Assembly: GCF_001854325.1 (NCBI RefSeq)
Contig: NZ_CP017754.1
Span: 744,001 to 808,000 of the forward strand
Source: Cupriavidus malaysiensis
GTDB taxonomy: Bacteria > Pseudomonadota > Gammaproteobacteria > Burkholderiales > Burkholderiaceae
DNA length: 64,000 bases
Direction of reading: 5' to 3'
In this document: in pieces, positions 26,583-35,434 of the stretch
Layout of the letters: each line of letters opens with the position of its first letter
Numbering within the stretch: position 1 is the first letter of the stretch
The notes under the pieces: model-generated
The model's input: the letters and a program-made list of their open reading frames with translations, nothing else
Database searches by the model: none
What the model was told of the DNA's origin: nothing
Made by a program: the position numbers and the translations under genes

Positions 26583-28715
26583 CTAGCGCCACATCTTGCG
26601 CATCTTCGCCGCCAGGTCCACCGCCGGCAGCGCGCTGCGTGCCGGTGCGGCATCCACCGGGGGGGGCGGTGGCCAGGCGCGGCTGTGGAAGTTGCCCATC
26701 ACGCGATTGGGCAGGAAGCGCGTACGCGAGGCGTAGACGTGGCGGTCGCCGTAGCCTGGCTGCTGGTGCACGTAGAAGCGCTGCGGTACCACCACGTCGA
26801 GGTGGTCGCGCGCGCGCGTCATCGCCACGTAGAGCAGGCGGCGCTCTTCCTCGATTTCCTCGGTGGTGCCGGTGGCCAGGTCCGAGGGCAGGCAGCCGTC
26901 CACGGCATTGAGCAGGTAGACCGCCTTCCATTCCTGTCCCTTGGCCGAGTGGATGGTGGACAGGATCAGGTAGTCCTCGTCGCGCAGCGGCACGCCGGAT
27001 TCATCGCTGGAGGCGTCGGGCGGATCGAGCGTCAGTTCGGTGAGGAAGCGTTCGCGCGAGGCGTAGGTCGCGGCGATGCGTTCGAGTTGCTGCAGGTCGG
27101 CCTGGCGCGCCGCGGCATCGTCGTGCATGCGTTCCAGGTGCGGCAGGTACCAGGCCACCACCTGCTCGAACCCGGCAGGCCAGGACGAGGCTGGTGCCAG
27201 CAGCGCGCGTGCCAGCGCCAGCAGGTCGGCCCAGGCCGGTTCCGCGGCCGCGGGGGGCGTGAAGGATTCCAGCGCGAACAGCGGTTGGGTGGCCACGGCG
27301 ATGGCGTCGAGCATGCGCCCGGCGGTCTTGGGGCCGAAGCCCGGCAGCAGCTGCAGCGCGCGGAAGCCGGCGATGCGGTCGCGCGGGTTCTGCAGCCAGC
27401 GCAGCATGGCCAGCACATCCTTGACGTGGCCGGACTCGAGGAACTTGAGCCCGCCGAACTTCACGAAGGGGATGTTGCGCCGGGTCAGTTCGATCTCGAG
27501 CTGGGCGCTGTGGTCGGCCGCACGGAACAGCACCGCCTGCGACAGCAGCGCCAGCCCGGCCTCGCGCCGCTCCAGGATGCGCTCGACCACATAGCGTGCC
27601 TGCTCGGCCTCGTCGGCCACCACCACCACGCCGGGCTTCTCGGCCGAGGCGCGCTCGCTCCACAGCTCCTTGCTGTAGCGTTCCGCGGCCTGGGCGATGA
27701 CGGCGTTGGCGGCGGCGAGGATGGGCTGGGTGGAACGGTAGTTGCGCTCCAGCGTGACGCGCGCCGCGGGGGGCGAGAAGTGCTCGGGGAAGTCGAGGAT
27801 GTTGCGCACCGTGGCACCGCGGAAGGCGTAGATCGACTGAGCGTCGTCGCCGACCACGGTCAGGCCGCGCCCGTCGGGCTTGAGCGCGAGCAGGATGGAG
27901 GCCTGCAGCGCGTTGGTGTCCTGGTACTCGTCGACCAGCACATGGTCGAAGCGTGCGCCCATGTCCGCCGCCAGCGCGGGCTCGCCCAGCGCCTGCGCCC
28001 AGTAGAGCAACAGGTCGTCGTAGTCGAGCACCTGCTGGTCCTGCTTGGCCTCGACGTAGGCGGCGAACAGGGTGCGCAGCGCCTCTTCCCACATCGCATA
28101 GCGCGGGAAATGGCGCCGCAGCACCTCGTCCAGCGGCGCCTGGGTATTCACCGCGCGCGAATAGATGGCCAGGCAGGTTTCCTTGCGTGGAAAGCGCGCG
28201 GTCTGCTCGGACAGGCCGAGATCGTGGCGCACCATGTGCATCAGGTCGGCGGCGTCGCCGCGGTCGCTGATGGTGAAGGCGGGCGACAGTCCGATCGTCT
28301 CCGCGTATTCGCGCAGCAGGCGGGCGCCGATCGCGTGGAAGGTGCCCGACCATTGCAGTGCCGCCCGTCCGGCGCCGCTGCCGCCGACGGCACGGTCGAC
28401 GATGCGTTCGACGCGCCGGCCCATCTCGGCGGCGGCGCGGCGCGAGAAGGTCAGCAGCAGGATGCGGCGCGGGTCGGTTCCCGACAGCACCAGGTGGGCG
28501 ACACGGTGCGCGAGCGTGTTGGTCTTGCCGGAGCCGGCGCCCGCGATGATCAGCAGCGGGCGCTCGCCATCGTGTTCGGCGGCGGCGCGCTGCTCCGGAT
28601 TGAGGCCGGCAAGGTGCGCGGCCGGCGCGGGCTCAGGGAGCACGGTCGCGGTGGCGGCGTCCGTGCCGGCGTCGGCAGGAAGTAGATCGAGGTCGAGGTC
28701 GGGAGAGGCTGGCAT
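26583..28715 (-). CDS. UvrD/Rep-type superfamily 1 DNA helicase
   Basis: ATP-dependent 3'-5' DNA helicase, 710 residues. Motif I AGAGSGKT is at about 58-65 after LNPEQRAAAEHDG. Others are Ia LLTFSRRAAAEM, II VLVDEYQDTN, III VVGDDAQSIYAFRGA, IV LERNYRST, V STIHSAKGQEWKAVYL and VI RLLYVAMTRARDHL. ATG at 28715 is preferred: a longer in-frame start at 28817 would place a LexA box inside the gene. Its distinctive C-terminus (HVYASRTRFLPNRVM) differs from E. coli UvrD, so no symbol is assigned. Confidence 0.9.
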   Translation of the reverse strand: MPASPDLDLDLLPADAGTDAATATVLPEPAPAAHLAGLNPEQRAAAEHDGERPLLIIAGAGSGKTNTLAHRVAHLVLSGTDPRRILLLTFSRRAAAEMGRRVERIVDRAVGGSGAGRAALQWSGTFHAIGARLLREYAETIGLSPAFTISDRGDAADLMHMVRHDLGLSEQTARFPRKETCLAIYSRAVNTQAPLDEVLRRHFPRYAMWEEALRTLFAAYVEAKQDQQVLDYDDLLLYWAQALGEPALAADMGARFDHVLVDEYQDTNALQASILLALKPDGRGLTVVGDDAQSIYAFRGATVRNILDFPEHFSPPAARVTLERNYRSTQPILAAANAVIAQAAERYSKELWSERASAEKPGVVVVADEAEQARYVVERILERREAGLALLSQAVLFRAADHSAQLEIELTRRNIPFVKFGGLKFLESGHVKDVLAMLRWLQNPRDRIAGFRALQLLPGFGPKTAGRMLDAIAVATQPLFALESFTPPAAAEPAWADLLALARALLAPASSWPAGFEQVVAWYLPHLERMHDDAAARQADLQQLERIAATYASRERFLTELTLDPPDASSDESGVPLRDEDYLILSTIHSAKGQEWKAVYLLNAVDGCLPSDLATGTTEEIEEERRLLYVAMTRARDHLDVVVPQRFYVHQQPGYGDRHVYASRTRFLPNRVMGNFHSRAWPPPPPVDAAPARSALPAVDLAAKMRKMWR

Positions 28716-28737
28716 GGCGGCGGCGGGCTGGCGCCAA

Positions 28738-28753
28738 CTGTATATCCATACAG
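28738..28753 (-). promoter_or_regulatory. LexA (SOS) box upstream of the helicase
   Basis: CTGTATATCCATACAG fits the CTGT-N8-ACAG operator used by LexA in gamma- and beta-proteobacteria, with a perfect 6-bp dyad. It lies 22 bp upstream of the ATG at 28715, overlapping the expected core promoter. DNA-damage induction of the helicase is therefore likely. Confidence 0.85.
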
Positions 28754-28847
28754 CGGTTCTACGCAAGCCGGCAGCGTCCGGTGCGGCGTGGCGGCCGCCC
28801 GCGGCCGGCCTTCGCATGGCGCCGGCGTCTCACCGGCGGGCGCGTGC

Positions 28848-28877
28848 CAAAAATAAAGCCGCCCGGGAGGGGCGGCT
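28848..28877 (-). terminator. Rho-independent terminator of the TlpA-like gene
   Basis: An 8-bp stem, arms 28857-28864 and 28870-28877, is followed on the minus strand by TTTATTTTT. It sits 37 bp beyond the stop of the TlpA-like gene. Confidence 0.82.
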
Positions 28878-28913
28878 GGTATGCGCCTGGCGGTCCGGGC
28901 CGCCGGGAACCGC

Positions 28914-29444
28914 TCAGGCCGACTTGGCCAGGGCCCCGTCCAGCAGCTTGTGCAGCGCATCCCACTCGGGCTCGCCCACGTAGCGCTTCAAGATGCGGCC
29001 ATCCTTGTCGACCACGAAGGTGGTCGGCGTCAGCTGCACGTCGCCGAAGGCCTTGGCGGCCGTGCCGCCGGCGTCCATCGCCACCTTGAAGGGCAGCTGG
29101 CGCGTCTGGGCGTAATTCATCACATACATCGGCGGGTCATAGTTCATCGCCACCGCGACGAATTCCAGTCCCTTGTCCTTGTACTGCTGATAGGTGCGCA
29201 CCATCTCGGGCATCTCCTTGACGCAGGTGGCGCAGCTGGTGGCCCAGAAGTTGACCAGGTAGACCTTGCCCTTCAGGTCGGCGGTGCTGATCTTCTGGCC
29301 GGAAAGCAGGGTGAACTCGGCCGCCGGCACGGTTGCGGCGGGCGTGATGGCGCGATAGCCGAACCAGCCGAACAGGGCCACCACGAACAGGGTGGCGATC
29401 AGCGGCCAGCGCTTGCGCGTGGCGGGGGAAGCAGGGGTCGTCAT
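28914..29444 (-). CDS. TlpA/ResA-like thiol-disulfide oxidoreductase
   Basis: Membrane-anchored periplasmic thioredoxin-fold protein, 176 residues from the ATG at 29444. An N-terminal hydrophobic segment (WPLIATLFVVALFGWFGY) serves as signal anchor. The active site is WATSCATC, followed by KEMPEMV, and the cis-Pro loop is LTPTTFVVDKDG. Such proteins reduce apocytochrome c or other periplasmic thiols. A longer in-frame start near 29513 (MSAEPALP) cannot be excluded. A second thioredoxin-fold gene lies just upstream on the same strand. Confidence 0.88.
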   Translation of the reverse strand: MTTPASPATRKRWPLIATLFVVALFGWFGYRAITPAATVPAAEFTLLSGQKISTADLKGKVYLVNFWATSCATCVKEMPEMVRTYQQYKDKGLEFVAVAMNYDPPMYVMNYAQTRQLPFKVAMDAGGTAAKAFGDVQLTPTTFVVDKDGRILKRYVGEPEWDALHKLLDGALAKSA

Positions 29445-29608
29445 ATTCCGTCGTGCAAGGCGTCGGTGGCGGGCAGGCGCGGGCTGTGGCAGCGCCGGTT
29501 CAGCGGACATTCTAATGCCTCGCGCGCAGGCCTGCCGGCGCGCATCCGGGGGGTGGCGATCCTGCGGCAATCTGCCGCAGCGATGCGCCGCGGACGCGCT
29601 GCTTCCGT

Positions 29609-29641
29609 GTTGCCTAAGCGTTGCCTAAGTGTTGCCTCAGC
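29609..29641 (-). repeat. 11-bp tandem repeat spanning a stop codon
   Basis: Three units read GTTGCCTAAGC, GTTGCCTAAGT and GTTGCCTCAGC on the plus strand. On the minus strand the stop TGA of the thioredoxin-like gene lies in the first unit, and the following units carry TAG codons. Confidence 0.82.
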
Positions 29642-30179
29642 GCGGCCCGGCGAGGGCGGCGCGCGCGGCTTCCAGGCGCTGTTCGAGGTAGGCGCCGTAG
29701 AAGTCCGGCTGCAGGCCGCGTAGCGGGGGCGCCGCCTCGCGGCCGTGGGCGTCGAGGAAGAGCACGGTAGGTGCGAACGCCAGCCCGCGCGCGCGGGCCC
29801 AGGCACGTGCGCCGGTCATGGTGCCGTCAGCGTCGCGCAGCGGCGCATCGGTGCCGATGTCCAGTTCGCGCGCCGTGATCTCGCCGGCGGCAGCCATCGG
29901 GCCCAGATAGTTGCGCCGCACGGTTTCGCAGTAGCCGCAGCCGGGCAGGGACAGCAGCAGCACCAGCGGCCCGCCGCGGCGCGTGGCCTCGCGCCCCTGG
30001 GCGCCGAGATCGGTCGCGCCCGGCAGCGTGCTCGCCGCCAAGGCCGGCAGCGCGGCACCGGCCAGGGCCAGCCCGGCCAGCCAGCGCCGCGCGCGGCCTG
30101 CCGGCGCGGCGGGGCGGACAGGGGGCGGGGTGGTAGACAGGGTGGTGGGCAAGGCGGTGGACAAGATGAGGGGCGGCAT
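29637..30179 (-). CDS. Periplasmic thioredoxin-fold protein (SoxW/DsbC-like region)
   Basis: Probable secreted thiol redox protein of 180 residues. After a Pro/Thr-rich N-terminus there is a twin-basic-like patch (GRARRWLAGLALAGAALPALAAS, cited as ARRWLAGLALAG) forming a signal peptide. The active site is LPGCGYCETVRRNYL, then ITARELDIGTDAP and the cis-Pro segment AFAPTVLFLDAHGREA. The ATG at 30179 is chosen because the frame upstream is shadow sequence of the divergent lipoprotein gene. Partner and substrate are unknown. Confidence 0.78.
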   Translation of the reverse strand: MPPLILSTALPTTLSTTPPPVRPAAPAGRARRWLAGLALAGAALPALAASTLPGATDLGAQGREATRRGGPLVLLLSLPGCGYCETVRRNYLGPMAAAGEITARELDIGTDAPLRDADGTMTGARAWARARGLAFAPTVLFLDAHGREAAPPLRGLQPDFYGAYLEQRLEAARAALAGPR

Positions 30180-30263
30180 GATCTGGGCGGAGAAGCGCAC
30201 GATCCCGGATAATAGCCCTTCGTGCCCTCCGGCCTCGTGCCGCGGGGCTCCCGACCGACCAGG

Positions 30264-30854
30264 ATGTCCCCGTCCGCCGCCATGTCCCGTTCCCGCCGAA
30301 CCGTCTACCTGCTGGCCGCGCTGGCGCTCGCTGCCGCGGCCTGCTCGCCGCGCTACGACTGGCGCACGGTATTGTCCAATGAGGGCGCCTATGCGGCCCT
30401 CTATCCGGGCAAGCCGTCCAGCGCGGCACGCGAAGTGGCCATCGGCGGCCGCCACCTGCCGATGACGATGGAGGCGGCGCGCGTCGACGAGACGCTGTTC
30501 GCCGTGGGTGTGGTGACGCTGCCCGATGACGATGCCGTCCGCCGTGGCGAGGCCCTGGCGGCCATGCAGTCCGGCCTGCTGGCCAACCTGGGCGCGCATC
30601 CCGTCGAGCCGCCGCACACGCGGGCAATCAAGGTGATGTCGGCGGCACAACCGCCGGTGGCGCTCGATGGGTTGGAGCTGGAGGTGGTGGCAGTCTCGCC
30701 GCAGGACCAGTCGCCGCGCCGCCTGACGGCGCGCCTGGTGGGCTCCGGCAGGCACGTCTACCAGGCCGTGGTGCTGGAGGCGGGCGAGGCGGCGCGCGAC
30801 CGCCGCCAGTCCGAGCAGGTAGGGCAGTTTCTCGACGGCTTCCATCCCTTCTGA
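30264..30854 (+). CDS. Putative lipoprotein of unknown function
   Basis: A 196-residue exported protein. A basic start (SRSRRTVYLLAALALAAAAC, a signal peptide) ends in the lipobox-like LAAAAC, so Cys acylation and membrane anchoring are expected. The mature part begins SPRYDWRTVLSNEGAYAALYPGKP, cited as YDWRTVLSNEGAY, and looks like one small alpha/beta domain. ATG at 30264 or 30282 are both possible; neither has a strong ribosome site. It is divergent from the thioredoxin-fold gene, 84 bp apart. I do not recognise a function. Confidence 0.75.
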   Translation: MSPSAAMSRSRRTVYLLAALALAAAACSPRYDWRTVLSNEGAYAALYPGKPSSAAREVAIGGRHLPMTMEAARVDETLFAVGVVTLPDDDAVRRGEALAAMQSGLLANLGAHPVEPPHTRAIKVMSAAQPPVALDGLELEVVAVSPQDQSPRRLTARLVGSGRHVYQAVVLEAGEAARDRRQSEQVGQFLDGFHPF

Positions 30855-30945
30855 CGGGAGCCGTTGCTGCCGCGGCCGTGCCGGCATTGCCGGGCGGAGG
30901 CGCGCAGCGATCGAATCTTGAATGGCATAAACCAGGAGCAAAGCA

Positions 30946-31590
30946 ATGCGTTGGGAAGTCTGGCTGGCCTATTTCGCCGCCTGTTGGCTGATCGCCCTGT
31001 CACCCGGATCGGGTGCCGTGCTGTCGATGAGTCATGGCCTGTCCTATGGCCTGAGGAAGGCCAGCACCACCATCTTCGGCCTGCAGGCCGGGCTGGTGAT
31101 CATCCTGCTGGTGGCGGGCGGCGGCCTGGGCGCGCTGCTGATCGCCTCCGAGCACGCCTTCGCGGTGGTCAAGACGGTCGGGGCGCTTTACCTGATCTAC
31201 CTGGGCATCCAGCAATGGCGCGCCAAGGTGGACGCCGCCCCGCAGGCCGAAGGCGGGGCGGTGCGCACCACCGTGATGAGCCCGCGCCGACGCTTCGCCA
31301 CCGGGTTGCTGACCAATGTCACCAACCCGAAGGGCATCATCTTCATGGTCGCGGTGCTGCCGCAGTTCATCGACCCGACCCATGCGCTGGCGCCGCAGTT
31401 GGCGCTGCTGGCCGTCACCATGTGCGGTGTCGACCTGATCGTGATGCACGGCTATGCCTTGCTGGCGTCGCGCATGCAGGGCTTGTTCCGCAATGCCCGC
31501 GCCGTACGCTGGCAGAACCGCGTCTTCGGCAGCGTGCTGATGGCGGTGGGCGCCGCGCTGTTCTTCGTGCGTCGCCATCCGGCCGGCTGA
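30946..31590 (+). CDS. LysE/RhtB family amino acid exporter
   Basis: Inner-membrane efflux protein of 214 residues with about six hydrophobic segments. The hallmark LSPGSGAVLSMSHGLSYGLR near residues 24-43 (cited as SPGSGAVLSMS) and the central TGLLTNVTNPKGIIFMVAVL (cited as TNVTNPKGIIFM) are diagnostic of the RhtB group. CCAGGAG is seven bases before the ATG. Substrates in this family are homoserine, threonine, lysine or other amino acids, and sequence does not decide which. Confidence 0.9.
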   Translation: MRWEVWLAYFAACWLIALSPGSGAVLSMSHGLSYGLRKASTTIFGLQAGLVIILLVAGGGLGALLIASEHAFAVVKTVGALYLIYLGIQQWRAKVDAAPQAEGGAVRTTVMSPRRRFATGLLTNVTNPKGIIFMVAVLPQFIDPTHALAPQLALLAVTMCGVDLIVMHGYALLASRMQGLFRNARAVRWQNRVFGSVLMAVGAALFFVRRHPAG

Positions 31591-31716
31591 CGGCCTGCCG
31601 CGCGGGCACCGGGGCGCGCGCGCGGCGCGGCCGAGTATTTCCTGTATGGTCTTCTCTGGCGGGGCGTGGCCGGGTTTGCTTCAATGAATGGCATAGGGTC
31701 CAACCGGAGAAGCCCG

Positions 31717-31875
31717 ATGCCTCGCTTCACGCTGCCGCGCTCCAGGCCGGCTCATTCCGCACCGCCGATCGAGGAGCCGACGCCACCGGGCATTCCGCCC
31801 GACCTGCCTCCGATCGAGGAACCGCCGCCGCCTCCAGTCGAACCGCCCGTCGCCGGGCCGGCGGCCGCCCGCTAG
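31717..31875 (+). CDS. Small proline-rich protein of unknown function
   Basis: A 52-residue frame with a Gly-free, Pro/Glu-rich sequence: a basic start MPRFTLPRSRPAHSAPP, then PPIEEPTPPGIPPDLPPIEE, in which PPIEEP occurs twice, and PPPPVEPPVAG. CCGGAGA is seven bases before the ATG. There is no signal peptide or membrane segment. Similar short Pro-rich proteins occur in many beta- and gamma-proteobacteria, but no role is established. The codon pattern and the ribosome site favour a real gene. Confidence 0.6.
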   Translation: MPRFTLPRSRPAHSAPPIEEPTPPGIPPDLPPIEEPPPPPVEPPVAGPAAAR

Positions 31876-31897
31876 CGGTGGCGGCGCCGGCGACGGC

Positions 31898-33436
31898 TCA
31901 TGGCGTGCGCAGTACGCGGCGGTATTGGATGGCTTCCGCCGCGTGCGGCGCGTCCACCTGGCCGGCATCGGCGAGGTCGGCGATGGTGCGGGCGATCTTC
32001 AGCGCCCGGAAGTAGGCGCGCGCCGACCAGCCGAAGCCGGCCATCGCCTCACGCAACAGGGATTGCGCCGCGGGCGTCAGCGGGCAATGTGCCTCGGTCT
32101 CACCCGGCGCGAGATCGGCGTTGGGCTTGCCCTGGCGCGCCAGCTGGCGCGCGCGCGCCTGCAGCACGCGAGCGCGCACGGCTTCGCTGGCCTCGCCCGG
32201 CGGCCCGTCCAACACCTCCTGCTGGCTCTGTGCCGGCACCTCCACCTGCAGGTCGATGCGGTCCAGCAGCGGGCCGGACAGGCGCGACTGGTAGCGCAGC
32301 ACCTGGTCCGGCGTGCAGCGGCACGGCCGCGTGGGGTGGCCCAGGTAGCCGCAGGGACAGGGGTTCATGGCGGCGATGAAGTGAAAGCGGGCGGGAAAAT
32401 CGGCCTGGTGGGCGGCACGCGAGATGGTGATGTGGCCGGATTCCAGGGGTTCACGCAGGACTTCCAGCACCCTGCGCTCGAACTCCGGCAGCTCGTCGAG
32501 GAACAGCACGCCATGGTGGGCCAGCGAGATCTCTCCGGGGCGCGGTGCGGTGCCGCCGCCGACCAGCGCCGCGGCCGAGGCGGTGTGGTGCGGTGCGCGG
32601 AACGGCCGCCGGCCCCAGCGCGCGGCCTGGAAGCCACCCGCGGTGAGGCTCAGCACGGCGGCCGATTCGAGCGCTTCGTCCAGCGTCATCGGTGGCAGCA
32701 GCGCGGGGAAGCGCTGCGCCAGCATCGACTTGCCTGTGCCCGGCGGGCCGACCAGCAGCGCGGAGTGTTGGCCGGCCGCCGCCACCTCCAGCGCGCGGCG
32801 GGCCTGCACCTGGCCGCGCACTTCGGCCAGGTCGGCCTGGACGGCCGGCTGCGCAGGCAGGGCGAGCGGCATGGCCGGCACCAGCCGCTCGCCGCCGCCG
32901 GGCCGCAGGTGGGCGCAGACGGCGAGCAGCGTCGGTGCCGGCAGCACAGCCAGCCCGGCGATCAGGGCCGCTTCCGGCCCGTTCCCCGCAGCGACCACGA
33001 AGGCGCGCGGTGCGGCGCCCTGCGCTGCGCGCGCCTGGTTGTCGCGCGCCAGCCCCATCGCCATGGCCAGCGCACCGCGCACCGGACGCAGTTCGCCCGA
33101 CAGCGACAGTTCGCCGGCGAACTCCAGCCCGTCCAGGCCATTGAGCGGCAGTTGCCCGCTGGCGGCCAGGATGCCCAGGGCGATCGGCAGGTCGAAGCGG
33201 CCGGACTCCTTGGGCAGGTCGGCCGGGGCCAGGTTGACCGTGATGCGCCGGTTGGGGAATTCGAAGCCGCTGTTGAGGATGGCGGCGCGCACGCGCTCGC
33301 GGCTTTCACGCACCTCGGTCTCGGCCAGCCCCACGATATTGAAGGCCGGCAGGCCGTTGGCCAGGTGGGTCTCGACCGATACCGAGCGGGCTTCGATGCC
33401 GGTCAGCGCCCGGCTGTGCAGCAGTGCCAGTCCCAT
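31898..33436 (-). CDS. comM: YifB/ComM family Mg-chelatase-like AAA+ ATPase
   Basis: Helicase-like AAA+ protein of 512 residues that in naturally transformable bacteria drives branch migration of incoming DNA. An N-terminal LonC-like domain (ALTGIEARSVSVETHLANGLP, FNIVGLAETEVRESRERVRAAI) precedes the AAA+ core with Walker A GPPGTGKSM near residue 218, GVLFLDELPEF and the sensor region HFIAAMNPCPCGY with Zn-type cysteines. The C-terminal part has SARAYFRALKIARTIADL. It stands alone on the minus strand. Confidence 0.92.
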   Translation of the reverse strand: MGLALLHSRALTGIEARSVSVETHLANGLPAFNIVGLAETEVRESRERVRAAILNSGFEFPNRRITVNLAPADLPKESGRFDLPIALGILAASGQLPLNGLDGLEFAGELSLSGELRPVRGALAMAMGLARDNQARAAQGAAPRAFVVAAGNGPEAALIAGLAVLPAPTLLAVCAHLRPGGGERLVPAMPLALPAQPAVQADLAEVRGQVQARRALEVAAAGQHSALLVGPPGTGKSMLAQRFPALLPPMTLDEALESAAVLSLTAGGFQAARWGRRPFRAPHHTASAAALVGGGTAPRPGEISLAHHGVLFLDELPEFERRVLEVLREPLESGHITISRAAHQADFPARFHFIAAMNPCPCGYLGHPTRPCRCTPDQVLRYQSRLSGPLLDRIDLQVEVPAQSQQEVLDGPPGEASEAVRARVLQARARQLARQGKPNADLAPGETEAHCPLTPAAQSLLREAMAGFGWSARAYFRALKIARTIADLADAGQVDAPHAAEAIQYRRVLRTP

Positions 33437-33451
33437 ATTGCGGATTCGTTA

Positions 33452-33483
33452 ACGAAAAAGGCCGCCGGCTAGCGGCGGCCTTT
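33452..33483 (-). terminator. Rho-independent terminator of ubiK
   Basis: A GC-rich stem, AAAGGCCGCCG paired with CGGCGGCCTTT around CTAG, spans 33457-33483 and is followed on the minus strand by more T residues. It lies 53 bp past the ubiK stop and only 16 bp upstream of the comM start, so comM must use a promoter squeezed between or inside it. Confidence 0.82.
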
Positions 33484-33535
33484 GCGAGGGCCGGGGGCGG
33501 CGCAAAGGCCGTGGCCTTTCGCTCGCGCGCATCGA

Positions 33536-33787
33536 TCAGGTCCCGCTGGCGTTGCCGGCGCGGCGCTCCAGCTCGGCCACGCGCGCTTCCAGTTCTTCCA
33601 GCCGGGCACGCGTGCGCGCCAGCACCTGCGACTGCACGTCGAATTCCTCGCGTGTGACCAGGTCAAGCTTGGCGAAGCCCTGGGTCATCATGCTGCGCAC
33701 GTTTTTCTCGATGTCCCTGGCGGGGGAATTGCGCAGCGCCTCACTGACCTTGCTCTGCAGGTCGGAGAAGAGATCGGTCGGTTTCAT
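33536..33787 (-). CDS. ubiK: Ubiquinone biosynthesis accessory factor UbiK
   Basis: An 83-residue protein of the BMFP/YqiC family, which assists the Ubi complex in aerobic ubiquinone synthesis. The N-terminal amphipathic part (MKPTDLFSDLQSKVSEAL) and the C-terminal coiled coil (VLARTRARLEELEARVAELE) are typical. ATG at 33787 has AAGGAGTACC before it; the longer frame upstream is not conserved. It is divergent from the porin-glnK-amtB operon. Confidence 0.9.
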   Translation of the reverse strand: MKPTDLFSDLQSKVSEALRNSPARDIEKNVRSMMTQGFAKLDLVTREEFDVQSQVLARTRARLEELEARVAELERRAGNASGT

Positions 33788-33809
33788 GGTGGTACTCCTT
33801 TTCGCACAT

Positions 33810-33889
33810 GCGCACCGCGGTGGTGCGCGCTTACCGGTGGTGCATCGGGTGCCTATGCTGTCCTTTACACCTTTGCACCGCCCTGGGGC
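33810..33889 (+). promoter_or_regulatory. Two NtrC-like enhancer dyads
   Basis: The dyad GCGCACC-GCGGT-GGTGCGC at 33810-33828 contains the NtrC form GCAC-N7-GTGC. A second, GCACC-GCCCT-GGGGC at 33875-33889, has one mismatch. Their centres are about 63 bp apart, roughly six helical turns. They lie 210-290 bp upstream of the sigma-54 promoter. The first could instead be an operator for the divergent ubiK gene. Confidence 0.5.
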
Positions 33890-34098
33890 GGATGCGGCTA
33901 GGACGAACACATGGCGCCGGAAGCCGGCCTGCCCGGATTATGACGCCTGCGAGGTCGCTGTGAAAGCGCCGGCGTGGTGGCGGACACACCTTTTCACCCG
34001 TTTTCGGCCCTCGGAGGCCCACCAGAGGCCGCCGGCGGTGTGCATTGCACCATCGGCACCCTCCCGCGGCCCCGGTCGCGATCGCTTGGTTCCTCTCC

Positions 34099-34114
34099 TG
34101 GCACGGCTGTTGCA
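34099..34114 (+). promoter_or_regulatory. Sigma-54 promoter of the porin-glnK-amtB operon
   Basis: TGGCACGGCTGTTGCA matches the consensus TGGCACG-N4-TTGCA exactly. Transcription would start near 34126, 64 nt before the porin ATG. glnK-amtB operons are classic NtrC/sigma-54 targets, which supports the assignment. Confidence 0.85.
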
Positions 34115-34189
34115 GTGGTACTGGCGCAGGTATCGCGCAATAAAGAAAAGACACCCATCCACGAGTCTGAGCCAAAGGAGAAGAAATCG

Positions 34190-35400
<1,211 letters not shown>

Positions 35401-35434
35401 TGAACCAACAGACAAGAGACTAGAGGATACGTCA

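Larger units (their letters stand above)
33788..34189. other. 402-bp regulatory region between ubiK and the porin gene
   Basis: No protein gene is supported. It holds two NtrC-like dyads (33810-33828, 33875-33889) and a sigma-54 promoter (34099-34114) for the rightward nitrogen operon, plus the ubiK ribosome site at its left edge. Confidence 0.6.

Noticed and set aside
30180..30941. Upstream extension of the thioredoxin-fold frame to 434 codons
   Set aside because: The extension is antisense to the lipoprotein gene and has no signal peptide; the signal-peptide-bearing start at 30179 fits better.
34046..34060. TGCACCATCGGCACC as a third NtrC site
   Set aside because: It has one good half-site but lacks the inverted GGTGC half.
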